A stretch of DNA of 64,000 nucleotides, from assembly GCA_033398695.1 (NCBI GenBank), contig CM065819.1, forward strand, positions 3,025,501 through 3,089,500, in the 5' to 3' direction. The stretch is from Orobanche coerulescens (taxonomy: Eukaryota > Streptophyta > Magnoliopsida > Lamiales > Orobanchaceae). This document shows positions 22,148 through 32,002 of this stretch, in pieces (positions within the stretch are counted from its first letter, which is position 1; every line of letters begins with the position of its first letter). The notes beneath the pieces are model-generated. The model was given only the letters and a program-made list of their open reading frames with translations, was not told where the DNA came from and searched no databases. Made by a program: the position numbers and the translations under genes.

Positions 22148-23433
22148 GTTGTGGGAAAATCCCTCACAATATGCAGCAAGTGCACGGTGTCAACAAGTAA
22201 TAAAGTGATAAGTAAAGTATCGTTCCCTCGAGGACTGATTTCACTAAGTACCAAAATATAGTCAACTCAAAATTTTATTTGAAGAGCAATTATATGGAAT
22301 TTATGCCTAAACTAATTGCAGAAAATAAATAATAGTACTACTAATAATAATAATACTAATCAGGGCGTAGGATTATGATTTTCACCTCAAACAATCAGGA
22401 ATGATATTTATTCAATTCAATTCACTTTTATTCAATTGATTGTAAGCCAGGAATTCCTAAATTATTCTAAAGCCTTTCCCAAGGTCGATAGAAAATACTA
22501 CGAATTATTAACTCGATATATCCCTATTCGAATTGGATAATTAATAGCTAAAACAGTTCAAGAATTCCCACAATAAATAGGCTTCACAATTCCATGAGTA
22601 TATTCCTATCTCACAAAAATTATGATTCGTCTCACAAGAACTATGCCTAAATTTCATCTCCCAAATCCATAAAAACATTCAAAACAATTCAACTGTTGGC
22701 CAGACAATGAAAAAGCATTAAGAACAGTAAGAAGAATCCAATTCAATAGAATAACGAGTAAATCGAAATAATAATAAATAATCAAACCATCATGAAATCG
22801 GCTACAATCACAATCCTACTCGAATAGATCTAAAAAACTAAAATGCAGAAAAACTAAGAAAAATCGTAGGGATCCGTGGTCTTGTCGTCGCCCACAAATC
22901 TCCTCCTTTCTGCTCCGTTGGTGTCTTCCTATCGATCTCCCCTTATATGATAATCCCCCACCTTCTTTTCAGCCCTTCAATGTTTATTTATAGTCGTCAT
23001 TAGCCTCCAAAACGCATCCGTGTGATTAGGTCGAGAACAGGCTCCAAAACGGCCCAAAACTGCGCCGAACACACCAAAACCGCCCCGTGGGCCGCGGCTC
23101 ACTTAATCTGTGCCGCGGCTCACGGTGCACAGATTAAAACCTGGGCGCGACATTTTCCTTCTGGGCCGCGGCTCACTTAGGCTGTGCCGCGGCTCAGAGT
23201 ACAGTTTGTTCAGGGGCTCGCTGGTTGTCTTCGTGTGCCGCGGCTCACTTGGTTTGTGCCGCGGGTCATGACCAAAAACTGCTGTTTTCACCCTTTTTTC
23301 ATCGTTTCGGCTTCCGGACTCCGATTTCCTGCAAAACATATAAGAATAATGCATTAAAAGCTCATTTATGCTGATTTAGGCTCAAGATGGATATAAAATA
23401 ATGACATAAAAGCGCATAAAAATACGCCTAACA
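22148..23433 (-). repeat. 3' LTR of the nested non-autonomous element, with promoter array
   Basis: Bounded by GTTGTGGGAAAATCCC and CGCCTAACA. Between 23089 and 23272 lie six to seven copies of GCCGCGGCTCAC. On the minus strand a TATA-like CTATAAATAAA follows at about 22983-22993, roughly 95 bp after the last copy. Flanks: Tekay-like RT on the left, element interior on the right. Confidence 0.8.
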
Positions 23434-25037
23434 AATACCCCCAAACTTGAACCTTTGCTTGTCCTCAAGCAAAAATCAATTTTAAAAAAATGTATCGTGA
23501 ATAATCATGCAAGTCCATAATCCTCAACTTAATCAATACTACCTTGAAAATCTCAAAGAATAGTACAAGTATCATAATAGCGAGTCACATCCAGGACACT
23601 GATTCCACTAAGTAACCAATTTCAGTCCTAATCATGCGTTCATGAAGAAAATCAAGCTCAAAGATTAACAAGCGTGAATTTAACCGACCGTCAATATGAA
23701 GAGTTAGATTAAACAAGCCAATTCGTCCAGTCCCACAATCTAGTGGCAAAATTCAAGAGTTTTATTATCAAAATTATTCCTAGGACAGCATTCCCTTATG
23801 TATGATCAATAATATGATTCGAGTTAACCACTAGGTTTGGATCTCGGTATGTTTCATCGGGATAGTCCTAGGGTGGATATCCATTCTCATATATTGGGGA
23901 ACCGTTTGACGTAAAAGACACTCATGGGGCACATGGATGCTTCTAGTTACTAAGCCCCTCTACAGCGGAGAAAAAAACTCGAATAGCTATTTCCGCATGT
24001 CCGATTCAAGGTCGCTGTTTTACACGAGAGTAAACAACGGGTCACGCGAATACCTCCGGTTACTAGGCTCCCCATCATCGGTACATGCGAAATCTCTGAA
24101 CCACTAATCTAATCAGGGTCGTCGTTTTACGCGAGAGTAAACAACGGGTCACGTGAATACCCCCGGTTACTAGACTTCCCATCATAGAACAACTAATATC
24201 TCGACTTTGGAAAAACTGTCCGACTCTAAACTCAATCCAAGTGCCAACAAGACTCATATTACTGGACGACTACCTACGCGAAAAGTTTAACCAAATGTAT
24301 AAACGGTGATTTGAAAATACGTATGACTCCTCTCTTATCTGCTAAGATTTCTACAAAAACGATAAAATTTCGGACCTAATTGAATACTCAACAGAAACAG
24401 ATATCGCTGACTACAACTCGACTAAAGCTCAACCGTTTCTTCCAAAAGAAATTAGTGTCGTAACATCAGTTTTACACATGGAAGCTCGAAAAATTCACGA
24501 AAAATTCACGTTTTTAACCATCAACAGCATGCAAGGACAATAATGCAATTGCAATTTATACCCAAGAAAAATTAAGAAAATTATCGCATGCTTCAATTTA
24601 TTCCACTACACATAACATCATCAATAATAAAACTCATGTGAAAGTAAAAGAGATAAGGAAAAGTGAAACTTATTCCAAATGTCTTCTTGAACACCAGCAC
24701 ATGTCTGAGTGGAAACGTTGATCAATCCATACTTCAAATAATGCTCAACATCACGAGGGACCCCCAAACTTAGTCTCTAGTCATGAAATAACTGTAGACA
24801 TTAAGTCAAGAAAGACTAGAATATGAAGGATAATAAATAATTGGGGTTAGAAATAAAAATATTAGAGAAATCAGGGCCACAAGAATACACGAATCCAAAC
24901 AAAATAACAAAACAAAGGAAAAAAATTACTAACGAAAAATCAAATAAAAAAACTAACTAGAAAGCAAGTAAAAATGATGGGTTGCCTCCCATCAAGCGCT
25001 CTATTTTACGTCTTGAGCACGACGTGGGAAACAAAAT
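23434..25037 (-). other. Non-coding interior of the nested non-autonomous element
   Basis: Starts with the PPT (minus TTTGGGGGTATT). Contains two near-identical stretches about 120 bp apart (about 24010-24075 and 24119-24184: CGCTGTTTTACACGAGAG / GTCGTTTTACGCGAGAG with ACAACGGGTCACG), a small tandem duplication. No coding frame is supported. Confidence 0.6.
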
Positions 25038-25520
25038 TTAACGTGGCTTCTTTCTCGGGAGATTGCCAAATGCCCCCTTCTTACAATCTATAAGCCTCTT
25101 GTTCCATAAAGGAGGCTTTGGTTCATGCCCGGTTGCCAAAAATAATGAGTAAGAATAATTATGCGGACAACCAAAAAATGATGGAAGAATATAATAATTA
25201 TAAGGAACGAAAAAAGAAGCAGAGTTCGAATGGGTAGATAATAAAGACTTATCATTGACAACCTCATTAGAACTCAAAGAATCAGCCTCAATAACATCAA
25301 AAGTAATGGGGTCAATCTCTCCCATTATGGATTTAGGAAAAATTATGCGTGGCACCGTTAATAAAATCTTAGGCACATAAGTGTTCACTTTATTATTCGA
25401 AGTTTGATGACAAATTAATGGAATTTCTTGGGAAACATCATCAATGGTAACTTCTTCTACATACTCATCACACTTTATGTAATTATCAGGTGCTGGGGGA
25501 TCGACCCTAAAACTTAGCAT
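25038..25520 (-). CDS. 160-codon ORF of unknown function in the non-autonomous element
   Basis: The only notable ORF of this element, ATG at 25520 to a stop at 25038. The N-terminal half is acidic (DEYVEEVTIDDVSQEIP), the middle has VPKILLTVPRIIFPKS, and the end is basic (LIDCKKGAFGNLPRKKPR). I recognise no domain; no zinc knuckle, protease or RT motif. The tail resembles ends of short ORFs found in other plant non-autonomous gypsy-related elements, but I cannot name the family. It may be a relic of a longer gag or extra ORF. Confidence 0.4.
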   Translation of the reverse strand: MLSFRVDPPAPDNYIKCDEYVEEVTIDDVSQEIPLICHQTSNNKVNTYVPKILLTVPRIIFPKSIMGEIDPITFDVIEADSLSSNEVVNDKSLLSTHSNSASFFVPYNYYILPSFFGCPHNYSYSLFLATGHEPKPPLWNKRLIDCKKGAFGNLPRKKPR

Positions 25521-25888
25521 GTCTTTCTTCTCAACCTCCCCCTCTACTTCACTACTAAATAGATGAACTGGAAAATAACCATAGTGAATCTCAAGACCAC
25601 GACGTGCACATTATCGCTCAAGAGGGGTACTATCAGGATTTTCGAGAACGTCTACACAATGTTCAAACATGGTCTTTTGTTTTGGGGGAGGGGGCAGACT
25701 GACCCTATTTGGCAAATTATTAAGAACATCGAAATTTATGAAATGCCAAGGGCCACGATACTCAAAGGAAAACATAATGAAGAAAATAAAAATATAGAGA
25801 CTAAAGAAAAAAAAACTTCAAATTAAAATTAGAGTCGCTTGGTATTGATATTAGCGAAAATCACCCCCAACAGCGGTGCCAAAAACTT
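25521..25888 (-). other. 5' leader and PBS of the nested non-autonomous element
   Basis: Between the ORF start and the 5' LTR. PBS on the minus strand at 25873-25885 (TTTTTGGCACCGCTG). It is similar in form to the TGGCGCCG-type PBS used by Tat/Athila/Ogre-like elements, but not identical. No ORF supported. Confidence 0.55.
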
Positions 25889-27157
25889 GTTGTGGGAAAA
25901 TCCCTCACAATATGCCGCAAGTGCACGGTGTCAACAAGTAATAAAGTGATAAGTAAAGTATCGTTCCCTCGAGGACTGATTTCACTAAGTACCAAAATAT
26001 AGTCAACTCACAATTTTATTTGAAGAGCAATTATATGGAATTTATGCCTAAACTAATTGCAGAAAATAAATATAGTACTAATAATAATAATAATAATAAT
26101 CAGGGCATAGGATTATGATTTTCACCTCAAACAATCAGGAATGATATTTATTCAATTCAATTCACTTTTATTCAATTGATTGTAAGCCAGGAATTCCTAA
26201 ATTATTCTAAATCCTTTCCCAAGGTCGATAGAAAATACTACGAATTATTAACTCGATATATCCCTATTCGAATTAGATAATTAATAGTTAAAACAGTTCA
26301 AGAATTCCCACAATAAATAGGCTTCACAATTCCATGAGTATATTCCTATCTCACGAAAATTATGATTCGTCTCATAAGAACTATGCCTAAATTTCATCTC
26401 CCGAATCCATAAAGACATTCAAAACAATTCAACTGTTGGCCAGACAATTAAAAAGCATTAAGAACAGTAAGAACAATCCAATTCAATAGAATAACGAGTA
26501 AATCAAAATAATAATAAATAATCAAACCGTCATGAAATCGGCTACAATCACAATCCTACTCGAATAGATCTAAAAAACTAAGAAAAACCGTAGGGATCCG
26601 TGGTCTTGTCGTTGCCCACAAATCTCCTCCTTTCTGCTCCGCTGGTGTCTTCCTATCGATCTCCCCTTAGATGATAATCCCCCACCTTCTTTTCAGCCCT
26701 TCAATGTTTATTTATAGTCATCATCAGCCTCCAAAACGCGTCCGTGTGATTAGGTCGAGAACAGGCTCCAAAACGGCCCAAAACCACGCCGAACACACCA
26801 AAACCGCCCCATGGGCCGCGGCTCACTTAATCTGTTCCGCGGCTCACGGTGCACAGATTAAAACCTGGGCGCGACATTTTCCTTCTGGGCCGCGGCTCAC
26901 TTAGGCTGTGCCGCGGCTCAGAGTACAATTTGTTCGGGGGCTCGCTGGTTGTCTTCGTGTGCCGCGGCTCACTTGGTTTGTGCCGCGGCTCATGACCAAA
27001 AACTGCTGTTTTCAGCCGTTTTTCATCGTTTCGGCTTCCGGACTCCGATTTCCTGCAAAACATATAAGAATAATGCATTAAAAGCTCATTTATGCTGATT
27101 TAGGCTCAAGATGGATATAAAATAATGACATAAAAGCGCATAAAAATACGCCTAACA
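25889..27157 (-). repeat. 5' LTR of the nested non-autonomous element
   Basis: 1,269 bp, clearly the same as 22148-23433, with the GCCGCGGCTCAC array at 26815-26994 and the minus-strand TATA-like box at about 26706-26716. Confidence 0.85.
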
Positions 27158-27356
27158 CCTGCAACTGATCAAATAAATCATCTATACGAGGCAAGGGATA
27201 CTTGTTTTTTATGGTCACTTTGTTTTGCTCGTGGTAATTAATGCATAAACATAGTGAACCATCCTTCTTCCTCACAAAAAGAACAGGCGCGGCCCAAGGC
27301 GAAGCGCTCGGTCTGATGTACCCTTTCTCCAGAATTTCTCCCAGTTGACTCTTCAA
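27158..27356 (-). pseudogene. N-terminal part of Tekay-like RT
   Basis: [27 protein letters not shown] followed by [22 protein letters not shown], the canonical start of gypsy RT. It ends exactly at the nested-element boundary and continues at 22147. Upstream, 27357-27620 holds the protease-RT linker in broken frames (stop at about 27360). Confidence 0.85.
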
Positions 27357-27620
27357 TTCTTACATCTCGGAAGGTGCCATCCAATACGGCGCCTTAGAAA
27401 TCGGAGCCGTGTCAGGCTCTAAGTCTACAGAAAACTCTATCTCTCGATCTGGCGGTAATCCTGGGAGGTCGTCTGGAAAAACATCGGGATACTCATTAAC
27501 AACCGGAATCGGAGAAAAATCAACTCCGTTCCCATCCATCTTTAATGCATAACACCAATAGCCCGTTCAATCTTTATTCAGAAGTTTTACGGCCTTCATG
27601 GCGCTGATAAGCAACTTAGG

Positions 27621-28105
27621 CTAGCCCGATTTACATCCCATAAATGAGTACTCGGAACCTTCTTTAGTCATCATAGTGATAACTTTAGTATGGTAATTCA
27701 TCATTTGGTGACTGTCAAGCCAATCCTCGTCGAGGATCACATCCTCACCCTCCATATAAACCACAATAAAATTCGACAACCAATCAATATCAGCTATGCT
27801 CACCGAAAAATCTCTTATCTCTCGATTCCCCATGATTCCATCCCTGCTAGGTAGTTTCTCAATGAAAGGATCGCAAGGAGTCATACAAGTTATATTCAAA
27901 CGGCGTACACACTCCAAGGAGATGAAAGAATGTGTAGCACCTGAATCAAAAAGTACACTGACTGGATGAGATAGGATATGAATGGTACTTGAGGCCACCG
28001 CCGCATCGGGTTCTTCTGCTCGACGCATCTCATAGACTCTTGGGTGTGCCGAACTGATGCTGGAATCTCCCCCTCTAGTGTTCTGACTACGTCCCCGGCT
28101 GCTTC
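27621..28105 (-). pseudogene. Tekay-like aspartic protease
   Basis: Retroviral-type aspartic protease with active site VLFDSGATHSFIS, then CDPFIEKLP and the second conserved part MEGEDVILDEDWL. It would cleave the gag-pol polyprotein. The frame enters from the gag end (SRGRSQNTRGG) at 28105, where the gag-only element cuts it; GCTTC (28101-28105) is repeated at 53321-53325. The frame upstream of 28106 in the LTR is chance. Confidence 0.85.
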
Positions 28106-28490
28106 TGTAACACCCCCAAAACCATATGGGAATATTACATGCCGTAAACCCCTTTTTACGAGGATCTACCAGTCTAAACCTTACAAAACAACCAAATGTT
28201 TGCCCAGCCAGGGTCAAACAATAAAATAATACAGACCGTTAAGGTCATTTACACAAGAATACACTGACCGATGAGGTCACACAACTCCATCAACAGAACT
28301 GACTAAAATAACATTACCCACACTGGGGTCGAAACACAATACAGCGCAAGACTGTAATCAACTCTGACAACACAACAAAAATTAAAACAACTCTCAACTC
28401 TTGATTAGTATTGCAGCTCGTCATCTACTTGTGCCGATCCTGTGACTGCTCCCCCAAACCTGCATGTACCTGGACGCAAAACAGACATCC

Positions 28491-28535
28491 ACCCCCCGAT
28501 TACTCGGGGGTTAGTAAAACTCCACTGTTTTACTA
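28491..28535 (-). promoter_or_regulatory. Conserved tandem hairpins, gag-only element
   Basis: Minus-strand hairpin 1 pairs TAGTAAAAC with GTTTTACTA around AGTGGA (28512-28535). Compared with the LARD (TAGCAAAAC/GTTTTGCTA) both sides of one base pair are changed (C-G to T-A). Hairpin 2 pairs ACCCCCGA with TCGGGGG. The right LTR copy is at 50280-50324. Confidence 0.7.
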
Positions 28536-28889
28536 GTGCAAGTATCAAATCATACAAAAAGTAATGAGCAAACATTAATCAAGAATCAAACACAATATTC
28601 AAGTATGAAATTATTCCCGGGGGTTTTAATAAAGGTATTTAAGCTATGAAGCATTTCGAAAATAAGTTCATCACCTCGGGAAATTTTGAAATTTCAAAAT
28701 CTTTAAAACTCCGAGTCCTGGTTCACCAAACCTTTCAAAAGAAGAGTTGAGGGCTTTAACCCAAATCTCGTTTCATAAATCAACAGTTCACAATATTGAA
28801 AAACATTTACTCAAAGCTTAGGACTCGGTCCAACATTCATTTTCATAAAACTTTTCCTTGCAAAACTTTGATTTGAAAATAATCATGTT

Positions 28890-29245
28890 CTTGACACCAT
28901 GATCCACTGTCACGTGTCTCCGTAGGTTCAACAACCCACACAGACTATTAACCAAACATAACCAATTCCGACACCGTGATCCACTGCCACGTGTCTCCGT
29001 AGGCTCAACAACCCACACGGACTATATCAATCACAACAATCACACACACAGTCCTGACACCGTAGTCCACTGCCACGTGTCACCATAAGCCCCGTCAAGC
29101 TCACCCGGTTGGACGTACTGTGTACGAAACTCGTGGTCCACTGCCATGCGTTATCGTAGGCCTCGTCAGACCAGCACGATTGGACCTCAGTACCTCACTA
29201 AGTTCTGACCCCGTAGTCCACTGCCACGAATCCTTGTAGGTCCCG
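28890..29245 (-). repeat. Minisatellite with CACGTG cores in the LTR
   Basis: About five imperfect units with CCACTG(T/C)CACG and GTAGG-TCAACAACCCACACGG; several carry the G-box-like palindrome CACGTG. The other LTR (about 50680-51140) has one extra unit of roughly 85 bp. Confidence 0.75.
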
Positions 29246-30030
29246 TTGAACCAACACGAGTGAACTTAGCGGTCACACACATATTCACATTCACATTCAT
29301 ATTACATACGCCAATGAGCACAGTTGATCAATCACGTTGATCACCACAAAATCGTACATCACACGCACATAACACAATCTCAACACTCGCAACAACTATC
29401 ATCAATCAACATAACACACGATCGGTACACAATACATTGCACAACCAAGTGTACAACCATCCCATATGTACGTCGCAATCCTGCACAAATGGCACAACAC
29501 CTAACACGTATACCAATATAACACTATTATCACAAAGCCTTCAAATTGCGGAATACACAACCAATTCAAACGGAATATATTTATGAAGGCAAGCAAAATC
29601 ATCATAAATCTCATACGTGATTACTAGTTGCAAGATACAAGTCGTATAATAAGATACTTGCCTTAATAACCGATACCGAATACCGCGAAGAACACGGTTC
29701 GACCGGGAAGCTTGTACCACGAAGAAGACAATGAACCGAAGGGTTCCGACTCGAGTTCTTCACAAGGAATCTGACCCTAACATCATACCATCAATAAATT
29801 AACGAATGAACTAGGAAGAATAATCGTAGAATGCTCGGATTCTCTTTGTGACATTTTATCGAACACCTTCAAGGCGTCGATAAGATACTCAATAAAACGA
29901 CAAATCCATGGCAATCCAACCATGGAATAACAAGGAATTCGATATAATATAGCTTAACAATCATCAATCCATCACTATTCTGAGTTAAAACAGATTAAAC
30001 GGACAAATCGAACAAAATCCCCAAAACTAG

Positions 30031-30435
30031 CACTACACCATAGATTGGCTATAGCAACCAGATTTCAAAAATTTCATCAGAAAACGTTGCTATTGATAGA
30101 CCAGCTCGGATATATTGCAATGCATTTATAAAGTGTTACAATTGAAGCGAAAAAGTTGGAAATAGTGTAAAATTTACATTCTATTGCAACAATTTAAGAA
30201 TTCGTTGCTGTACATAGCAATTTTGGGCCCAAGATTTAGGCGGGTACTAAAGAAATTGAGCGGGCTTTTGAAACATTAAAACACTAACCACATTATCTCA
30301 AACCCTCGCCGCTCCCTCAGCCCAAACTCGCCACCTAGCACTCACGTCGAAAGGAACTCACCACATATCCGGCGACTACATTAGGGTTTATCCACACACT
30401 GCCTTATTCACGCGACATTTCTGCCTTATTCACTA
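30031..30435. mobile_element. 405-bp insertion in one LTR, CACTA-like fragment
   Basis: Present only in the left LTR; the right LTR has a single T at this place (about 51901). It begins CACTACACCA and carries repeated GTTGCTAT / CTATAGCAAC motifs typical of CACTA subterminal regions, but the right end lacks a matching TIR. Its last 190 bp look more GC-rich and gene-like. Inserted after LTR duplication. Confidence 0.55.
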
Positions 30436-30614
30436 TTCTAAGAAAACTTACCCTGATTCGGTCGATCGGAGCAAGTTATGGAAGGATTAATCGATGTTAT
30501 GGACTCAGGAATTTCATGTTTTGGATAGATTAACATGTCTTTCGTTTCCCCAAGACTTGGCTGCGGAAGGATTGAAAACGAAATGGGAAAAATGAGTGAA
30601 ACCCGACTGCTCTG

Positions 30615-30890
30615 CCATATATATACCCGTGCAGAACACGGCGCAACAAATGGTCCAAACCAGCGCCGTGTTTACCGCCGTGTTGCGGGTCAGTGTGCGA
30701 CCTGACCAACACGGCGCAACACCCGGCGCAAGACGCCTGCGCATGTGTCTCGGCCGTATCCGACACGGCGCATCACCCGACGCAAATCTTGCGCGGGTTC
30801 TCGGCCGTGTCTCGGCAGACTTGCTGGTCCTGGCCGACCCGGCGCAAGACACGGCGCTCGGCAGCGCCGTTTTCAGCGCCGTTTCGCACA
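30615..30890 (-). promoter_or_regulatory. CpG array and TATA box, gag-only element LTR
   Basis: About ten copies of ACGGCGC / GCGCCGT (30630-30890), then, in element direction, the minus-strand TATA box GGTATATATATGG (about 30613-30626) some 10 bp on. Right copy at about 52086-52340. Confidence 0.6.
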
Positions 30891-31863
30891 GGTCCGGCCA
30901 GCAACCTCCAGATGCAAAATGATTCCGACACAAACCGAAAATTACGACAGAACCACAACGACGATCCGAACGACCCCGAAACCCAAACCTGAATACGAAT
31001 CGGAGATTTGGTTACGAATTACTCGCAAAGACAAATTCGAGCACTAAGAGAACACACGATTCCGACCACCCGAAGGCTCGAAATTCGACAATGGGAGATA
31101 ATTACCCCAAACTTTGGGAAATTACAAAAATGGCCCAAAACGTCCGAAAATCACGATACGTGATCGAATAACCAAACAGAAGTTCACAACATGTCTAACA
31201 AAGTTAAACGGACTTACGGAAAACTTAAAACAGTATTTTCGAACGAGATTCACAAGAATCGAACTCGAGTGCGGAAAAGTCGTTAAGAAACACGGAACTC
31301 AACAAAAAAATACCGAAACGAACTCAGATGACAAAAAGTGCAGAATTAATCATTCTAAAAATGATGAAACGGTCCCAAGAGAGTCGTCGAAACGGACCTC
31401 TGCCGGAAAAAAGAAAATTACCAAAATCCAAAATTGCGGATATTACATTCTACACTCCTTAAAAGAAGTTTCGTCCCGAAACTTAAATCAAATAGGGAGA
31501 AGCAATATCCCGCCAGGAAAACTCAACGATATACACAAGAACCGAAAAAAATCGCGCCCAACGGCGAAACATTACAAGCAATGCAAAGGAATATACGGCG
31601 TGAAAACACGCCCCACGACGACTAACGCAACGCCACCGACTATGAATCAAAACAACAACGAGTAATTAACAACACATCACATGAACACATTTAATCAAAG
31701 AAACGCACACGACAACAAGTCGAACCCGACCACAATGACTATGCGGTAGAAACAAATATAGTATTACGATAGAATTCACTCCGATTCTCGTCAACAAGAA
31801 AATGTCCGATGTCAAGACACAAACAATTCAAGATAACAGAAAACGAGAATACCGGATATTACA

Positions 31864-32002
31864 TTCTATCCTATTAAAAATAAGTGTCATCCCGAAACTT
31901 AAAATAAAACGTCATGGTAGAATACAAACAAAACCAAAAAGTTCACGCAACAAATATCAATCTCTACACGAATTACAGCACAAAGTACGATACACAACTA
32001 CA
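31864..32002 (-). other. PPT region of the gag-only element
   Basis: Next to the LTR the minus strand reads a degraded PPT (TTTTAATAGGATAGAA) with a GGGATGACACTTATTTTTAA stretch, which is the usual gypsy pol-end/PPT motif in decayed form. Nothing else visible. Confidence 0.55.

Larger units (their letters stand above)
22148..27157 (-). mobile_element. Non-autonomous LTR element (LARD-like) nested in the Tekay-like RT
   Basis: About 5.0 kb with LTRs 22148-23433 and 25889-27157, PBS on the minus strand at 25873-25885 (TGGCACCGCTG, not the Met-type PBS of the neighbours) and a PPT (TTTGGGGGTATT) at the left LTR. The insertion splits the codons for [15 protein letters not shown] is present on both sides (22142-22147, 27158-27163), the TSD. 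The interior (2.45 kb) has no gag, RT or integrase, only a 160-codon ORF. LTR copies differ by short indels and scattered substitutions. Confidence 0.85.
28470..30451 (-). other. Putative intron inside the gag-only element's LTR
   Basis: Minus strand: the strongest donor of the set, GTAAGT after CCGAATCAGG (30451), about 140 nt after TATA. Acceptor-like AG at 28471-28470 follows TGTTTTGCGTCC, 20 nt after hairpin 2 (28491-28511). Remaining LTR to its end is about 365 nt. The 50196-53320 copy keeps the same signals. Confidence 0.5.
28106..31863 (-). repeat. 3' LTR of the gag-only element, extended form
   Basis: 3,758 bp on the minus strand from TGTAATATCCGG (31863) to GGGGGTGTTACA (28106). Inside it, at 31447, a second LTR-like start TGTAATATCCGC preceded by a PPT-like GAAACTTCTTTTAAGG is embedded; the solo LTR at 550-3575 starts exactly at that inner point. 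Contains the insertion 30031-30435, the CpG array, TATA, minisatellite and hairpins. Confidence 0.85.

Noticed and set aside
30240..30435. Host gene exon
   Set aside because: GC-rich and gene-like, but no continuous frame or splice pattern; only mentioned as possible capture.
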